A stretch of 64,000 bases of DNA from Hyphomicrobiales bacterium (GTDB lineage: Bacteria; Pseudomonadota; Alphaproteobacteria; Rhizobiales; Beijerinckiaceae). The notes beneath the pieces were generated by a model, which did not search any database, was not told the DNA's origin, and saw nothing but the letters and a program-made list of their open reading frames with translations. Positions 44,672 to 54,631 of this stretch are shown piece after piece. Every line of letters begins with the position of its first letter. Positions within the stretch are counted from its first letter, which is position 1. The translations under genes and the position numbers were made by a program. The stretch covers positions 1-64,000 of the forward strand of contig JAIXSR010000116.1 in the NCBI GenBank assembly GCA_027484605.1, in the 5' to 3' direction.

Positions 44672-45383
44672 GAGCCGTGCGCAGATCCTCGCCCTCGACG
44701 AGCTCGACATGCGGCTCGAGGCGCGGGACTGGGCCTTCGCCGCCGAAAGGCGGGACGAGATCGAGCGGCACTGGACCGCCTTCCTCAAGGCCAAGCCGGC
44801 CAGTTTCAACGGCCAGGTCTTCCTCCAGCATGCCTGGATCATCGAAGCGGGCCTCTATCGCGGCCGCTATCTCCAGACCGATTATGCCAGCTTTATCGCC
44901 TGGCGGGATTTCGGCCATCCTGCGCCGGCAATGCGCAACGGTTTCGCGATGGCTGCCTTGAGGGCGCGGGACGGCGCCTTCCTGCTCGGACGGATGGGCG
45001 AGGGCACCGCCAATCCCGGGCGGATCTATTTCGCGGCGGGCACGCCGGATCCGGATGATCTGCTGCCGGATGGCCGGATCGACCTTGCCGGATCCGTCCT
45101 GCGGGAGATGGCCGAGGAAACCGGGCTTCAGGCCAGCGAGGTCGAGGTCGGACGGGGCTGGACCGCCGTGATCGACGGCGCGCGCGCGGCCTTCATGCGG
45201 CCGGTGCGCATCGACCTGCCGGCCGAGGCGGCGCGGGCGCTCATGCTGGCACGGATGCCGCACCTGCCGCATCCGGAACTCTCGGATATCGTGATCGCGC
45301 GCTCGGCTGCCGATATCGATGCCGAAGCCATGCCGCTTTTCCAGCAGGCGTATCTGCGCCATGCTTTCGGGGAGGCGGGCTGA
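44664..45383 (+). CDS. Nudix hydrolase
   Basis: A 239-residue protein with a Nudix motif centred on AGSVLREMAEETGLQ (REMAEETG gives the REUXEEXG core) at about residue 150, so it should hydrolyse a nucleoside-diphosphate-linked compound using magnesium. The N-terminal 90 residues (LDELDMRLEARDWAFAAERRDEIERHW) are an extra helical region not part of the Nudix fold. Substrate unknown. It begins inside the 3' end of the PhzF gene (8-base overlap, GAGGGG before the ATG), so the two are co-translated. Confidence 0.83.
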   Translation: MPESRAQILALDELDMRLEARDWAFAAERRDEIERHWTAFLKAKPASFNGQVFLQHAWIIEAGLYRGRYLQTDYASFIAWRDFGHPAPAMRNGFAMAALRARDGAFLLGRMGEGTANPGRIYFAAGTPDPDDLLPDGRIDLAGSVLREMAEETGLQASEVEVGRGWTAVIDGARAAFMRPVRIDLPAEAARALMLARMPHLPHPELSDIVIARSAADIDAEAMPLFQQAYLRHAFGEAG

Positions 45384-45394
45384 GGCGCCTGGCC

Positions 45395-45745
45395 TCAGGG
45401 ATAGCCGAAGCGGCTCTTCGTGGCGCGGACATGGGCGCTGGCGGGGCCGGACTGGCCCGCCGCGCACATCGAATCGGCGCGCTTCATCTCCGCCTCGATC
45501 TGGTCATAGACCATCCGGGTGACGTGGCCGGTCTCGAGATCATTCGCCTGGATGGCACGGAAACGGGCGATATCGCCCTGGCAGCCGCCGCCCTCCGGCA
45601 GCCGGAACCCGGCCGGGGTGATGGTGACGCCGCGCGGCTCCTGCTTCGGCGCGGTGGCCTGCGGGGCCGGGGCGGGCGCTTCGGACGTGGACTGGCAGGC
45701 CGTCAGGGCCAGCAGCGAAACGGCGATCAGGCAAAGGCGGCGCAT
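45395..45745 (-). CDS. Small lipoprotein, function unknown
   Basis: A 116-residue protein with a lipoprotein signal peptide, MRRLCLIAVSLLALTAC (lipobox LTAC), followed by a short Ala/Pro-rich linker and a domain with two cysteines (GGGCQGDIARFRAIQANDLETGHVTRMVYDQIEAEMKRADSMCAAGQ). No family is recognised with certainty. The start at 45745 is where the signal begins; the longer open frame to 46708 is an antisense shadow of leuA. Convergent with the Nudix gene (11 bases between stops). Confidence 0.7.
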   Translation of the reverse strand: MRRLCLIAVSLLALTACQSTSEAPAPAPQATAPKQEPRGVTITPAGFRLPEGGGCQGDIARFRAIQANDLETGHVTRMVYDQIEAEMKRADSMCAAGQSGPASAHVRATKSRFGYP

Positions 45746-45850
45746 GGAAAACCCCGGTGAATCGGTCGATCCCGCCTTCTCTAGACCAATCGGGCCGGGA
45801 ACGGAATCGCCCTTTGCGGGACAGGCCTGATTTCCACGGGCGGTCGGGCA

Positions 45851-45885
45851 GGGATCGCCCGGCGCAAGACCGGGCGCCTGATCCC
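45851..45885. other. Nested inverted repeat in the lipoprotein-leuA gap
   Basis: GGGATC-GCCCGG pairs with CCGGGC-GATCCC (3-base bulge on one side), 7-base loop. No gene explains it and it has no T run. It could belong to a small RNA or the lipoprotein promoter. Confidence 0.35.
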
Positions 45886-45914
45886 CGTTTCGGTGCCTCC
45901 TGAAAACGACACTC

Positions 45915-45943
45915 TTGCACAAGAGCGGCAGCTTGGTTACAGC
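45915..45943 (+). promoter_or_regulatory. Putative leuA promoter
   Basis: TTGCAC (45915-45920), 17-base spacer, TACAGC (45938-45943). It would start transcription about 20 bases before the GTG that could open the leucine-rich leader. Pattern only. Confidence 0.4.
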
Positions 45944-45973
45944 TTGAGCAGTCCATCGCTGAAAAGATGCCCC

Positions 45974-46084
45974 GTGAGCCTGATCGCTGCCCCGACCTGC
46001 CGTAATGATGCGAAGCGCTTCCGCGCCGCCATTGCGCCGTCGCGCGCCGGCCTCACCCTTGGTCTGCTTCTTATCAGCCCCTGA
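45974..46084 (+). CDS. Candidate leucine-rich leader peptide of leuA
   Basis: A short frame ending in AGLTLGLLLISP and a TGA at 46082-46084. Five of seven consecutive codons (46052-46072) are Leu, followed by Ile. It is placed between a promoter-like element and a strong hairpin (46078-46116), 116 bases upstream of leuA, which makes 2-isopropylmalate for leucine. This is the arrangement of a leucine attenuator. The start is uncertain: the GTG at 45974 gives 36 residues with a weak ribosome site, and 45893 (ATG) is the next in-frame choice. No T run follows the hairpin, so the mechanism may not be ordinary transcription termination. Confidence 0.55.
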   Translation: MSLIAAPTCRNDAKRFRAAIAPSRAGLTLGLLLISP

Positions 46085-46116
46085 GGGCCGTCCGGGCATG
46101 CCTGGGCTCTCAGGGG
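46078..46116 (+). promoter_or_regulatory. Strong leader hairpin overlapping the leader stop
   Basis: CCCCTGAG (46078-46085) pairs with CTCAGGGG (46109-46116), extended inside by GGC/GCT and CCGGG/CCTGG around a CATG loop, with one 3-base bulge: about 16 pairs. Its 3' arm (AGGGG, 46112-46116) can alternatively pair with CCCCT at 46130-46134. No T run. Confidence 0.6.
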
Positions 46117-46199
46117 AACGTGGTTCGCACCCCTCCAGACGATGATTGCCTGCACCGCCAGAACGAGCCCGCAGGCCCGAGCCGACAAAGGATGATCCC

Positions 46200-47759
<1,560 letters not shown>

Positions 47760-47774
47760 CCTTGCGGCCACGCC

Positions 47775-48692
47775 ATGCGTCTGGGGGTTGATCTCGGCGG
47801 AACCAAGATCGAGATCATCGCGATCGGCGAGACCGGCGGCGAGCAGCTTCGCCGCCGGATCTCCACCCCGCGGGGGCGCTACGAGGGCATTGTCGAGGCG
47901 ATCGCCGCTTTGGTCCGCGAGGTCGAGGCCACGCTGGCCTCGGCCGGCCATGCCGGGCCGCACAGCCTCGGGATCGGCATGCCCGGCACGATCTCGCCCT
48001 TCACCGGCACCTGCGTGAATTCCAACTCGACCGAACTCAATGGCCGGCCGTTCCATCTCGACCTGCAGGCCGCGCTGGGCCGCGAGATCCGCTTCTCGAA
48101 CGATGCCAATTGCCTCGCCGTATCCGAGGCCGTGGATGGTGCAGGGGCGGGCGCGCGGGTTGTCTTCGCAGCGATTCTCGGAACGGGCTGCGGGGCCGGC
48201 ATCGCGCTTGATGGCCGCGCCTGGGACGGGCCGCATCGCATTGCCGGGGAATTCGGGCATAACCCCTTGCCCTGGCCGAGCGTCGAGGAGGTGACCGCTG
48301 CGCCGGCCTGCTATTGCGGCAAGAAGGGTTGCCTCGAGACCTGGATTTCCGGCACCGGCTTCCAGAATGATTTTGCCCGCGCGACCGGCGAAAGCCGGCG
48401 CGGGGATGCGATCATCGCCGCGATGCGGGCCGGCGAGCCGGCGGCCCTGGCGGCATTCGACCGCTATCTCGACCGGCTGGGCCGCGCGCTGGCCCATGTC
48501 TGCAACCTGCTCGATCCGGAGGTGATCGTGCTCGGCGGCGGGATGAGCAATGTGCCGGAACTCTATCCGCGCCTGCCCGCCGCGATCACGCCCCATCTTT
48601 TCGCCGAGCGTTTCGTCACGCCCATCCGGCCGGCGCTGCATGGCGATTCCTCCGGCGTGCGCGGTGCAGCCTGGCTCTGGCCGCCGGGCTGA
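47775..48692 (+). CDS. ROK-family sugar kinase
   Basis: A 305-residue kinase of the ROK family, likely for fructose, glucose or N-acetylhexosamine. ATP motif RLGVDLGGTKIEIIAI at the start, the SNDANCLAVSEAVDGAG catalytic aspartate loop, GTGCGAGIALDGR, and the zinc site GEFGHNPLPW ... CYCGKKGCLETWISG. The zinc-binding CxCGxxGCxE is intact. Sugar preference cannot be told; fructokinase (Mak) and N-acetylglucosamine kinase (NagK) are closest in layout. It is 15 bases after leuA, but a shared function is not evident. Confidence 0.87.
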   Translation: MRLGVDLGGTKIEIIAIGETGGEQLRRRISTPRGRYEGIVEAIAALVREVEATLASAGHAGPHSLGIGMPGTISPFTGTCVNSNSTELNGRPFHLDLQAALGREIRFSNDANCLAVSEAVDGAGAGARVVFAAILGTGCGAGIALDGRAWDGPHRIAGEFGHNPLPWPSVEEVTAAPACYCGKKGCLETWISGTGFQNDFARATGESRRGDAIIAAMRAGEPAALAAFDRYLDRLGRALAHVCNLLDPEVIVLGGGMSNVPELYPRLPAAITPHLFAERFVTPIRPALHGDSSGVRGAAWLWPPG

Positions 48693-48775
48693 ATGGCCGG
48701 ATGATTGTTGCGCCGGCGCCATAGCATCGATTGTGGCTGCGATTTATGGTCCCGATCGATCCATGGGGGCCTTTT

Positions 48776-49255
48776 ATGATCGCAATGTCACGTTTTCTGC
48801 GGCTGCTGCCTTGCGCCGCCCTTCTGGCTGTAGGGGGCTGTGCCACCGTGACCCGGGGCACGACCAGCCAGATCCAGATCGAATCCGAGCCGTCCGGTGC
48901 CAGTGTCGAGACATCGCTCAATCACCAATGCACCACGCCGTGCACGATCACTGTGGGCCGCAAGGAAGAATTCTCCGTGGTGTTCAAGCTGGCCGGGCAC
49001 CAGGACCAGACGATCTCCGTCGGAACGCGGATCGCCGGAGCGGGGGCGGCCGGCTTTGTCGGCAATGCCGTGGTCGGAGGCGTCGTGGGCATGGGGGTGG
49101 ATGCTGTCAGCGGTTCGACGCTCGAGCACACGCCCAATCCCGTGAAGGCGATCATGCAGAAGATCGAGGCGCCGAAGGCCGAGCCGAGACCCGGACGGAA
49201 GCGTACGCCCAGGCAGGCCCGGACGCTGCCGGCGAGCGGGCCCGAGGAAGGCTGA
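48776..49255 (+). CDS. Small lipoprotein, function unknown
   Basis: 159 residues. Signal peptide with lipobox (FLRLLPCAALLAVGGC), then TVTRGTTSQIQIESEPSGASVETSLNHQCTTPCTITVGRKEEFSVVF. The SEPSGASV ... TPCTITV part is a PEGA-like motif, seen in surface beta-domains. A glycine-rich hydrophobic stretch follows (GAGAAGFVGNAVVGGVVGMG), and the end is basic (RPGRKRTPRQARTL). Start at 48776 or 48785; both give the same lipoprotein. Likely in the outer membrane or periplasm. Downstream is the tRNA gene. Confidence 0.68.
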   Translation: MIAMSRFLRLLPCAALLAVGGCATVTRGTTSQIQIESEPSGASVETSLNHQCTTPCTITVGRKEEFSVVFKLAGHQDQTISVGTRIAGAGAAGFVGNAVVGGVVGMGVDAVSGSTLEHTPNPVKAIMQKIEAPKAEPRPGRKRTPRQARTLPASGPEEG

Positions 49256-49386
49256 GCGGGCAACCGCCGCAGGCGCCCGCCGGAATTCCGGGAGCGCCTC
49301 TTCTTTGCGCTTGCCAAGCCTCCGGCGATACGGTATCGAACCGGCCTCGCGCGGGCTTCCCGCGCGTTGCCTTTTTCGGAAGGCGT

Positions 49387-49462
<76 letters not shown>

Positions 49463-49523
49463 ATTTTCCCGATTTCATTATCGACCAATGTGGCTTCGCC
49501 GGACCATCCAGGCGTGGCTCTAT

Positions 49524-49958
49524 TCACGTTTCCGGCTGGCGCACCAGCCCGGGGCCGGGGATAACTGCACTCTCGTGGCGGTCCGGGTTTTCTCGATCCC
49601 GGCGATAGGCCCGCATCCCATCGAAGGGCGGAAGCCAGGCTTCCCGTCGGATCGTCCAGAGTTCATAGGTCGGGACATAGAGATCGGGTTCGTCCAGTGT
49701 GCCCAGCGGAAGCTCGATCTCGTTACCGGTGATGGCAAAGACCGGCGAGCCGCAGGTCGGGCAGAAATGCCGGCCGGCATAGGAACCTGTCGTTCCCTCG
49801 ATCGTCACGGCGGTATCGGCAAAGATCGCCGATGCATGGAACAGCGAGCCATGATGTTTCCGGCAATCGAGGCAATGGCAAAGGCCGACGCGGGAAGGGA
49901 GCCCCGTTGCCCGGATCCGCACCTGGCCGCAACGGCAGCCGCCCGAAACCTCGATCAT
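49524..49958 (-). CDS. GFA-family (glutathione-dependent formaldehyde-activating-like) protein
   Basis: A 144-residue zinc protein with the GFA pattern: SGGCRCGQVRIRATG, LCHCLDCRKHHGSLFHASAIF, HFCPTCGSPVFAI. All the Cys pairs for the two zinc sites are present. The activity of most family members is uncertain; they are related to S-hydroxymethylglutathione synthase. The ATG at 49958 has AGGAGG 6 to 7 bases upstream and starts the domain. Sixty bases after the tRNA on the opposite strand. Confidence 0.83.
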   Translation of the reverse strand: MIEVSGGCRCGQVRIRATGLPSRVGLCHCLDCRKHHGSLFHASAIFADTAVTIEGTTGSYAGRHFCPTCGSPVFAITGNEIELPLGTLDEPDLYVPTYELWTIRREAWLPPFDGMRAYRRDRENPDRHESAVIPGPGLVRQPET

Positions 49959-50030
49959 GATCCCGCCTCCTGCCTTCCGGCCCGTGCTCCTGCAGGGCAT
50001 TGTGCCATGCGGCTTGCCCTTCCGCGCAAC

Positions 50031-50057
50031 AAAAAACCCCGGCCGAAGCCGGGGTTT
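50031..50057 (-). terminator. Terminator after the outer-membrane protein gene
   Basis: On the minus strand, a 10-bp stem AAACCCCGGC / GCCGGGGTTT with a TTCG loop, then a T run (plus-strand A run 50031-50036). It ends the beta-barrel gene transcript. Confidence 0.87.
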
Positions 50058-50080
50058 CATGATCAGCCGTCTGGCGGGGT

Positions 50081-50740
50081 TCAGAACTTGTAGTTCACGC
50101 CCGCGCGGAGGATGTGGCCATTGGCGTTGGCGCCGAGGGCCGCACCCGAATTGTAGGTCTGGCGGGCGAAGTCATAGTACAAGTACTCGCCCTTGACCGT
50201 GATGTTGCGGGTCAGCGCCGCTTCCACGCCGCCACCGATCGTCCAGCCGGCCCGGAGATCCGAGCCCGAGAAGGCGCCGGCCGAATGCTTGATGTCGGCC
50301 ACGGCGAGACCGCCGGTGACATAGGGCATCACGCGGTCGAAGGCGTAGCCGAGGCGCCCGCGAACCGTGCCGAAGGACCGGATGTCGGTCTTGCAGCCCG
50401 GAGCCGCGCAATTCGCGCCGGTCGAACCGTTCAGGCTGGACCAGGCATAATCGCCCTCGAGGCCGGCGACAAAGTTGCCGAATTGCTGGTTGTAGCCGAT
50501 CGTCGCGCCGACAAGGCCGCCACTGAGTTCGATCTGGCCCGAGCGGACAGCGCCCGAGCGGTGACGGCTGTCGCCGCCGAAGGCGCCGCCGCCCTGGATA
50601 CCGGCATAGAACCCGGTCCAGTTATACTGGGCCATCACCGGCAGCGCAGCCGGGGGCGACTTGCGGGTGGCGAGATCCGCCGCCTGAGCCGAGCCGACCA
50701 GGCCGGCCAGCAGCGTGGTCGCGAGCAGATACTTCTTCAT
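50081..50740 (-). CDS. Outer-membrane beta-barrel (Omp25/porin-family-like) protein
   Basis: A 219-residue protein with a signal peptide (KKYLLATTLLAGLVGSAQAA) and an 8-stranded barrel pattern: YNWTGFYAGIQGGGAFGG at the start, alternating strands (GGLVGATIGYNQQFGNFVAGLEGDYAW, RGRLGYAFDRVMPYVTGGLAVADI), and a last strand NGHILRAGVNYKF with the C-terminal phenylalanine used for assembly. This is the family of Omp25/31-like proteins common in rhizobia and their relatives. The ATG at 50740 is preceded by AAGGAG. Role: envelope stability or surface exposure; no more can be said. Confidence 0.86.
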   Translation of the reverse strand: MKKYLLATTLLAGLVGSAQAADLATRKSPPAALPVMAQYNWTGFYAGIQGGGAFGGDSRHRSGAVRSGQIELSGGLVGATIGYNQQFGNFVAGLEGDYAWSSLNGSTGANCAAPGCKTDIRSFGTVRGRLGYAFDRVMPYVTGGLAVADIKHSAGAFSGSDLRAGWTIGGGVEAALTRNITVKGEYLYYDFARQTYNSGAALGANANGHILRAGVNYKF

Positions 50741-50828
50741 GGGAACTCCTTCCAAAAGACAAAACCGTCTGGACGCAGCAAGTAGGACGAATGCATCGGC
50801 GTGTCTGTAGCTTCCAGGTAACAATAGG

Positions 50829-50938
50829 TTTGCCATTTGTAGTCAGCTCTTGTCTGAATTGTGGCAAATTGTGGCGATAGAAAATTCATGATTTCGGAAA
50901 AGTTAACTTGAGCAGCGGAGTGGCGAAATTATGGCAAA
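50829..50938. promoter_or_regulatory. TGGCAAA/TGGCGA repeat elements between omp and the sugar transferase gene
   Basis: In this AT-rich gap the motif TGGCAAA occurs at 50862-50868 and 50932-50938 and inverted at 50829-50835. Two of the copies sit one helical turn from a TGGCGA variant (50872 and 50921). Both flanking genes are transcribed outwards, so a shared regulator is possible. Confidence 0.35.
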
Positions 50939-51039
50939 CAAATCGTTAATTTCGCGAATACCAATCTATTCAAACTATCGGATTAACGGAATCGCCAAGG
51001 TTGCGGGCTAGGTTCCGGTCCAGAACGTGGAGTTTGTGC

Positions 51040-52515
51040 ATGTCCCTGGATATGACGGAGCGTGATCGGCAGGCGCCTGCGGTGTCGGACCGCATGGCGG
51101 GTTGGGTTCGTCGGGCCTCGAAGCAGAAGATCATCGGGCTGGTCCTGATCTTCGATACCATGACGCTGATCGGCTGCGGCCTCTGGAGCGCCATGGCCTT
51201 CCTGCCGGCCCGCATCGGCGGGGATGGCACAGCCTTTCTCCTGGTCGGAACCGTCACCGGGCTGACCGTCTATTTCCTGCAGCGGCTCTGGGCCTATACC
51301 ATGGCCTCGCTTGCCACGCTGCCGCGGCAGATCAAGGCTGTGATCTATGCCTTGTGCGGCGCCTTCATCGTCATGACGGGCCTGCTCTTCCTGATCGGCT
51401 TCGACATCATGGCCCTGCGCCTCTGGTTGCTGGGCTGGCTGCTCTTCAGCCTCGTGCTGCTGGTCGGCTTCCGCCTGCTGGCCTCGGTGGCGATCACGGA
51501 TGCGGAAAGCCGCGGCGATCTCGCCCGGCGCGCCGTGATCGTGGGCGGCGGCAAACCGGCCGAAGACCTGATCCGCCGGCTCTCGCGCTCGGGCAACCGG
51601 GCGATCCGGATCCTCGGGGTCTTCGATGATCGCGGCGGCGAACGGTCTCCCGAGGCTGTCGACGTCTATCGCAAGATCGGCACGTTCGATGAACTCGAAG
51701 CCTATTGCCGCGAGCAAGCGGTCGATCTCCTGATCATCGCGCTGCCGGCGACCGCGGAGGAACGCATCCTCCATCTCGTCAAGAAACTCTGGCAATTGCC
51801 TATTGATGTGCGCATTGCCGCGCATGCCTCGCGGCTCAAGCTTTCCAAGCGGGCCTATACCTATATCGGTGATGTGCCCTTCCTCGCCGTGTTCGACCGG
51901 CCGCTCTCGGACTGGAATTCCGCGCTCAAGGCCGTGTTCGACCGGGTGGTCGCCGCGGTCGCGCTCGTGGTCCTCTCGCCGGTGATGCTGGCGGTGGCGC
52001 TGGCGGTGAAGCTGGAATCCAAGGGGCCGGTCCTGTTCCGGCAGCAGCGCTACGGCTTCAACAACAACATGATCGGGGTGCTGAAATTCCGCTCCATGTA
52101 TACCGACCGCACCGATACCAACGGGGCGCGGCAGGTGACGAAGGACGATCCCCGCGTGACACGCGTCGGCCGGTTCATCCGCAAGACCTCGATCGACGAG
52201 CTGCCTCAGCTGATCAATGTGCTGCGGGGCGAATTGTCGCTGGTCGGGCCGCGGCCGCATGCCACCCAGTCCAAGGCCGCCAACCAGCTCTACCAGGATG
52301 TGGTGGACGGTTATTATGCCCGCCATCGCATGAAGCCCGGCATTACCGGCTGGGCCCAGATCAACGGCTGGCGCGGCGAGACCGACACGCTCGAGAAGAT
52401 CGAGCGGCGCGTCGAACATGACCTCTACTATATCGAGAACTGGTCGCTGCCGCTGGATCTCTACATCCTTGGGATGACGCCGCTTTCGCTGCTCAACACC
52501 AAGAACGCCTATTGA
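51040..52515 (+). CDS. Undecaprenyl-phosphate sugar phosphotransferase (exopolysaccharide priming)
   Basis: Transfers a sugar-1-phosphate to the undecaprenyl phosphate carrier, starting assembly of an exopolysaccharide repeat. 491 residues: four to five N-terminal membrane segments (IIGLVLIFDTMTLIGCGLWS, LWLLGWLLFSLVLLVGF), a Rossmann-like middle (RRAVIVGGGKPAEDLIRRL), a further membrane hairpin (RVVAAVALVVLSPVMLAVALAV) and the bacterial sugar transferase domain (GPVLFRQQRYGFNNN, LKFRSMY, TSIDELPQLINVLRGELSLVGPRPH, KPGITGWAQINGWRG). This is the WbaP/ExoY-like polyprenyl glycosylphosphotransferase type. No other polysaccharide gene is next to it. Confidence 0.9.
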   Translation: MSLDMTERDRQAPAVSDRMAGWVRRASKQKIIGLVLIFDTMTLIGCGLWSAMAFLPARIGGDGTAFLLVGTVTGLTVYFLQRLWAYTMASLATLPRQIKAVIYALCGAFIVMTGLLFLIGFDIMALRLWLLGWLLFSLVLLVGFRLLASVAITDAESRGDLARRAVIVGGGKPAEDLIRRLSRSGNRAIRILGVFDDRGGERSPEAVDVYRKIGTFDELEAYCREQAVDLLIIALPATAEERILHLVKKLWQLPIDVRIAAHASRLKLSKRAYTYIGDVPFLAVFDRPLSDWNSALKAVFDRVVAAVALVVLSPVMLAVALAVKLESKGPVLFRQQRYGFNNNMIGVLKFRSMYTDRTDTNGARQVTKDDPRVTRVGRFIRKTSIDELPQLINVLRGELSLVGPRPHATQSKAANQLYQDVVDGYYARHRMKPGITGWAQINGWRGETDTLEKIERRVEHDLYYIENWSLPLDLYILGMTPLSLLNTKNAY

Positions 52516-52550
52516 GCCTCGGCCAAGAGGGTCGTCGCTCCCCCCTCGCG

Positions 52551-52588
52551 AGGGCCGGCATTGTGCGCTGTCGCACCGCCGGCCCTTT
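52551..52588 (+). terminator. Hairpin after the sugar transferase gene
   Basis: A 9-bp stem AGGGCCGGC / GCCGGCCCT encloses a second stem GTGCG/CGCAC. Only three T follow, so termination strength is uncertain. Confidence 0.55.
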
Positions 52589-52634
52589 GCGCGTTCTGCA
52601 GGATCACGGTTCCTGAACAGCCCGGGGGACGATC

Positions 52635-53441
52635 ATGTATCTAGACGTTTGGGGGGCGCGCGGATCGCATCCGGCCTCCGGGATGGCCTTCAGCCGGTTC
52701 GGTCATCACACGGCCTGCCTCTCGGTGCGTTCGGGCGATCACCTGCTGGTGCTGGATGCCGGAACCGGCGCCTCGGCACTGGCCCGCGCGCTCGAGGCGG
52801 CGCCGCCGCGCGAGGTCGACATCCTGCTGAGCCATTTCCATCATGACCATGTGATCGGCCTGCCCTATCTGCTGATGAGCCTGCCGCCCGATACCGCCCT
52901 GCGGATCCATGCCGCGCTCGAGGGGCACGAGGCTTTGGCGGAACGGATCTCGGCGATCCTCTCGCCGCCCTATTTTCCCCCGGGCATTGCCGGCGTGCTG
53001 GGCCGGACGGAATGCCACCAGCATCCGGCCGGCGCCTCGTTCCAGGCCGGGCCGATGCAGGTCGAAACCCATCCGCTCGAGCATCCCGGCGGCTCCACGG
53101 CCTTCCGGGTCCGGTGCGGCGATCGTTCCCTCGTCTATGCGACGGATCTCGAGCAGCCGGATGTGCTGGCGGCGGAGTGGATCGCCTTCGCCTGCGGTGC
53201 CGATCTTCTCGTGCATGACACGATGTTCACCGAGGCGGAATGGTCTGCCCGGCGGGGCTGGGGCCATGCGACGATCGAGGGTGCGCTGCGGCTTGCCGAT
53301 GCGGCCGGTGTGCCCCGCCTCGTCGGCTTCCATCACAATCCCGCCCATGATGACGAGATGATGTTGCTGAGAGAACTGGATCTTGTGCTCCGGCGCCCCG
53401 GTTCCAGCCTCGCCCGGGAGGGCGAATCCCTCTCGATCTGA
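52635..53441 (+). CDS. MBL-fold metallo-hydrolase
   Basis: A 268-residue metallo-beta-lactamase fold protein. LVLDAGTGASALARAL is followed by the metal motif LLSHFHHDHVIGLPYLL; later ligands are in HPLEHPGG, YATDLEQPD and GFHHNPAHDDEM. This ordering resembles the RNase Z/phosphodiesterase-like subgroup, but the substrate cannot be identified. It starts at 52635, preceded by GGGGG, and stands alone. Confidence 0.82.
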   Translation: MYLDVWGARGSHPASGMAFSRFGHHTACLSVRSGDHLLVLDAGTGASALARALEAAPPREVDILLSHFHHDHVIGLPYLLMSLPPDTALRIHAALEGHEALAERISAILSPPYFPPGIAGVLGRTECHQHPAGASFQAGPMQVETHPLEHPGGSTAFRVRCGDRSLVYATDLEQPDVLAAEWIAFACGADLLVHDTMFTEAEWSARRGWGHATIEGALRLADAAGVPRLVGFHHNPAHDDEMMLLRELDLVLRRPGSSLAREGESLSI

Positions 53442-53584
53442 CCTCGCAGCGGATCACGCTCCTTGCGAACAAAAGCCCGCATAACGGCCAAAAGGGCTTG
53501 CGCAACGCGCGTGTTCCGGCTTCATTCCGGGGCAAGCGGGCGACACAGTCTCGCATGCAACCAATTTCGGGAGGGAGATTCGAC

Positions 53585-54631
53585 ATGATTGATCGTCGTC
53601 ATGCCTTGCGCCTTGCGGCCCTTGGCGTTGCCGCACCAGCCGTTCTTCGTGTCACGCGGGCCAATGCCGCCGAAGTGACGCTGAAGATGCATCACTTCCT
53701 GCCTCCGGTCTCCAATGGCCATGCGCGGTTCCTGAAGCCCTGGGCCGACAAGGTCGCGGCCGAATCGAACGGCCGGATCAAGATCGACATCTTCCCCTCG
53801 ATGCAGCTCGGCGGCGCGCCGCCGCAGCTCTTCGACCAGGCCCGCGACGGTGTCGCCGATCTCGTCTGGACGCTGCCGGGCAACACGCCGGGCCGCTTCC
53901 CCGGGATCGAGACCTTCGAACTGCCTTTCGTTCCGGGCAAGAGCGCGCTGCCGAATTCGGTGGCGCTGCAGAAATTTGCCGACCAGTTCCTGAAGGACGA
54001 ATTCAAGGAAGTGCACCCGATCTGCTTCTGGTCGCATGACCATGGCCTGCTCCATACCAGCAAGCCGGTCGCCAGGATGGAAGATCTGGCGGGGATGAAG
54101 ATCCGTTTCCCGACCCGCCTGGCCGGCGAGGGGCTCAAGGCCCTCGGCGCGACGGCGATCGGCATGCCGATCCCGCAGGTGCCCGAGAGCCTCGCACAGC
54201 GCGTCATCGATGGCTGCGTGGTGCCGTGGGAAGTCGTCCCGGCGATCAAGGTGCATGAGCTGGTCAAGAACCATCTCGAGATCCCCGGTTCGCCGACCTT
54301 CTATGTCGCGACCTTCGTGCTCGCGATGAACAAGGCCAAGTACCAGGGCATGCCGGCGGATCTTCGCGCCGTGCTCGACAAGAATTCCGGCGAATTCGCG
54401 GCCCGGATGGCCGGCAAGGTCTGGGATGACCAGGCTGTCGCCGTGTCCGATATGGTCCGCAAGCGCGGCAACTCGATCACCACCCTGTCAGCAGAAGAGA
54501 CCATCCGCTGGCGCAAGGCCGTGGAGCCGGTGCGTGAAGCCTGGCTGAAGGGCATGAAGGACAAGGGCCTCGACGGGGGCAAGCTGCTCGCGGCTGCCGA
54601 ATCCATGATCGCGGAAGCCGCCCGGGCATGA
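53585..54631 (+). CDS. TRAP transporter substrate-binding protein (DctP family)
   Basis: Periplasmic binding protein of a tripartite ATP-independent importer. 348 residues: signal peptide (IDRRHALRLAALGVAAPAVLRVTRANA), then VTLKMHHFLPPVSNGHARFLKPWADKVAAESNGRIKIDIFPS and MQLGGAPPQLFDQARDGVADLVWTLPG, typical of DctP. The conserved arginine/carboxylate-binding part lies in LAGMKIRFPTRLAGEGLKALGATAIGMPIPQVPESL. The ligand is probably an organic acid. GGGAGGGAG precedes the ATG at 53585. Its end overlaps the DctQ gene by 4 bases. Confidence 0.93.
   Translation: MIDRRHALRLAALGVAAPAVLRVTRANAAEVTLKMHHFLPPVSNGHARFLKPWADKVAAESNGRIKIDIFPSMQLGGAPPQLFDQARDGVADLVWTLPGNTPGRFPGIETFELPFVPGKSALPNSVALQKFADQFLKDEFKEVHPICFWSHDHGLLHTSKPVARMEDLAGMKIRFPTRLAGEGLKALGATAIGMPIPQVPESLAQRVIDGCVVPWEVVPAIKVHELVKNHLEIPGSPTFYVATFVLAMNKAKYQGMPADLRAVLDKNSGEFAARMAGKVWDDQAVAVSDMVRKRGNSITTLSAEETIRWRKAVEPVREAWLKGMKDKGLDGGKLLAAAESMIAEAARA

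Noticed and set aside
45893-46084. 63-residue protein upstream of leuA as an ordinary gene
   Set aside because: No family or ribosome site; its only notable part is the Leu-rich end, better read as a leader peptide.
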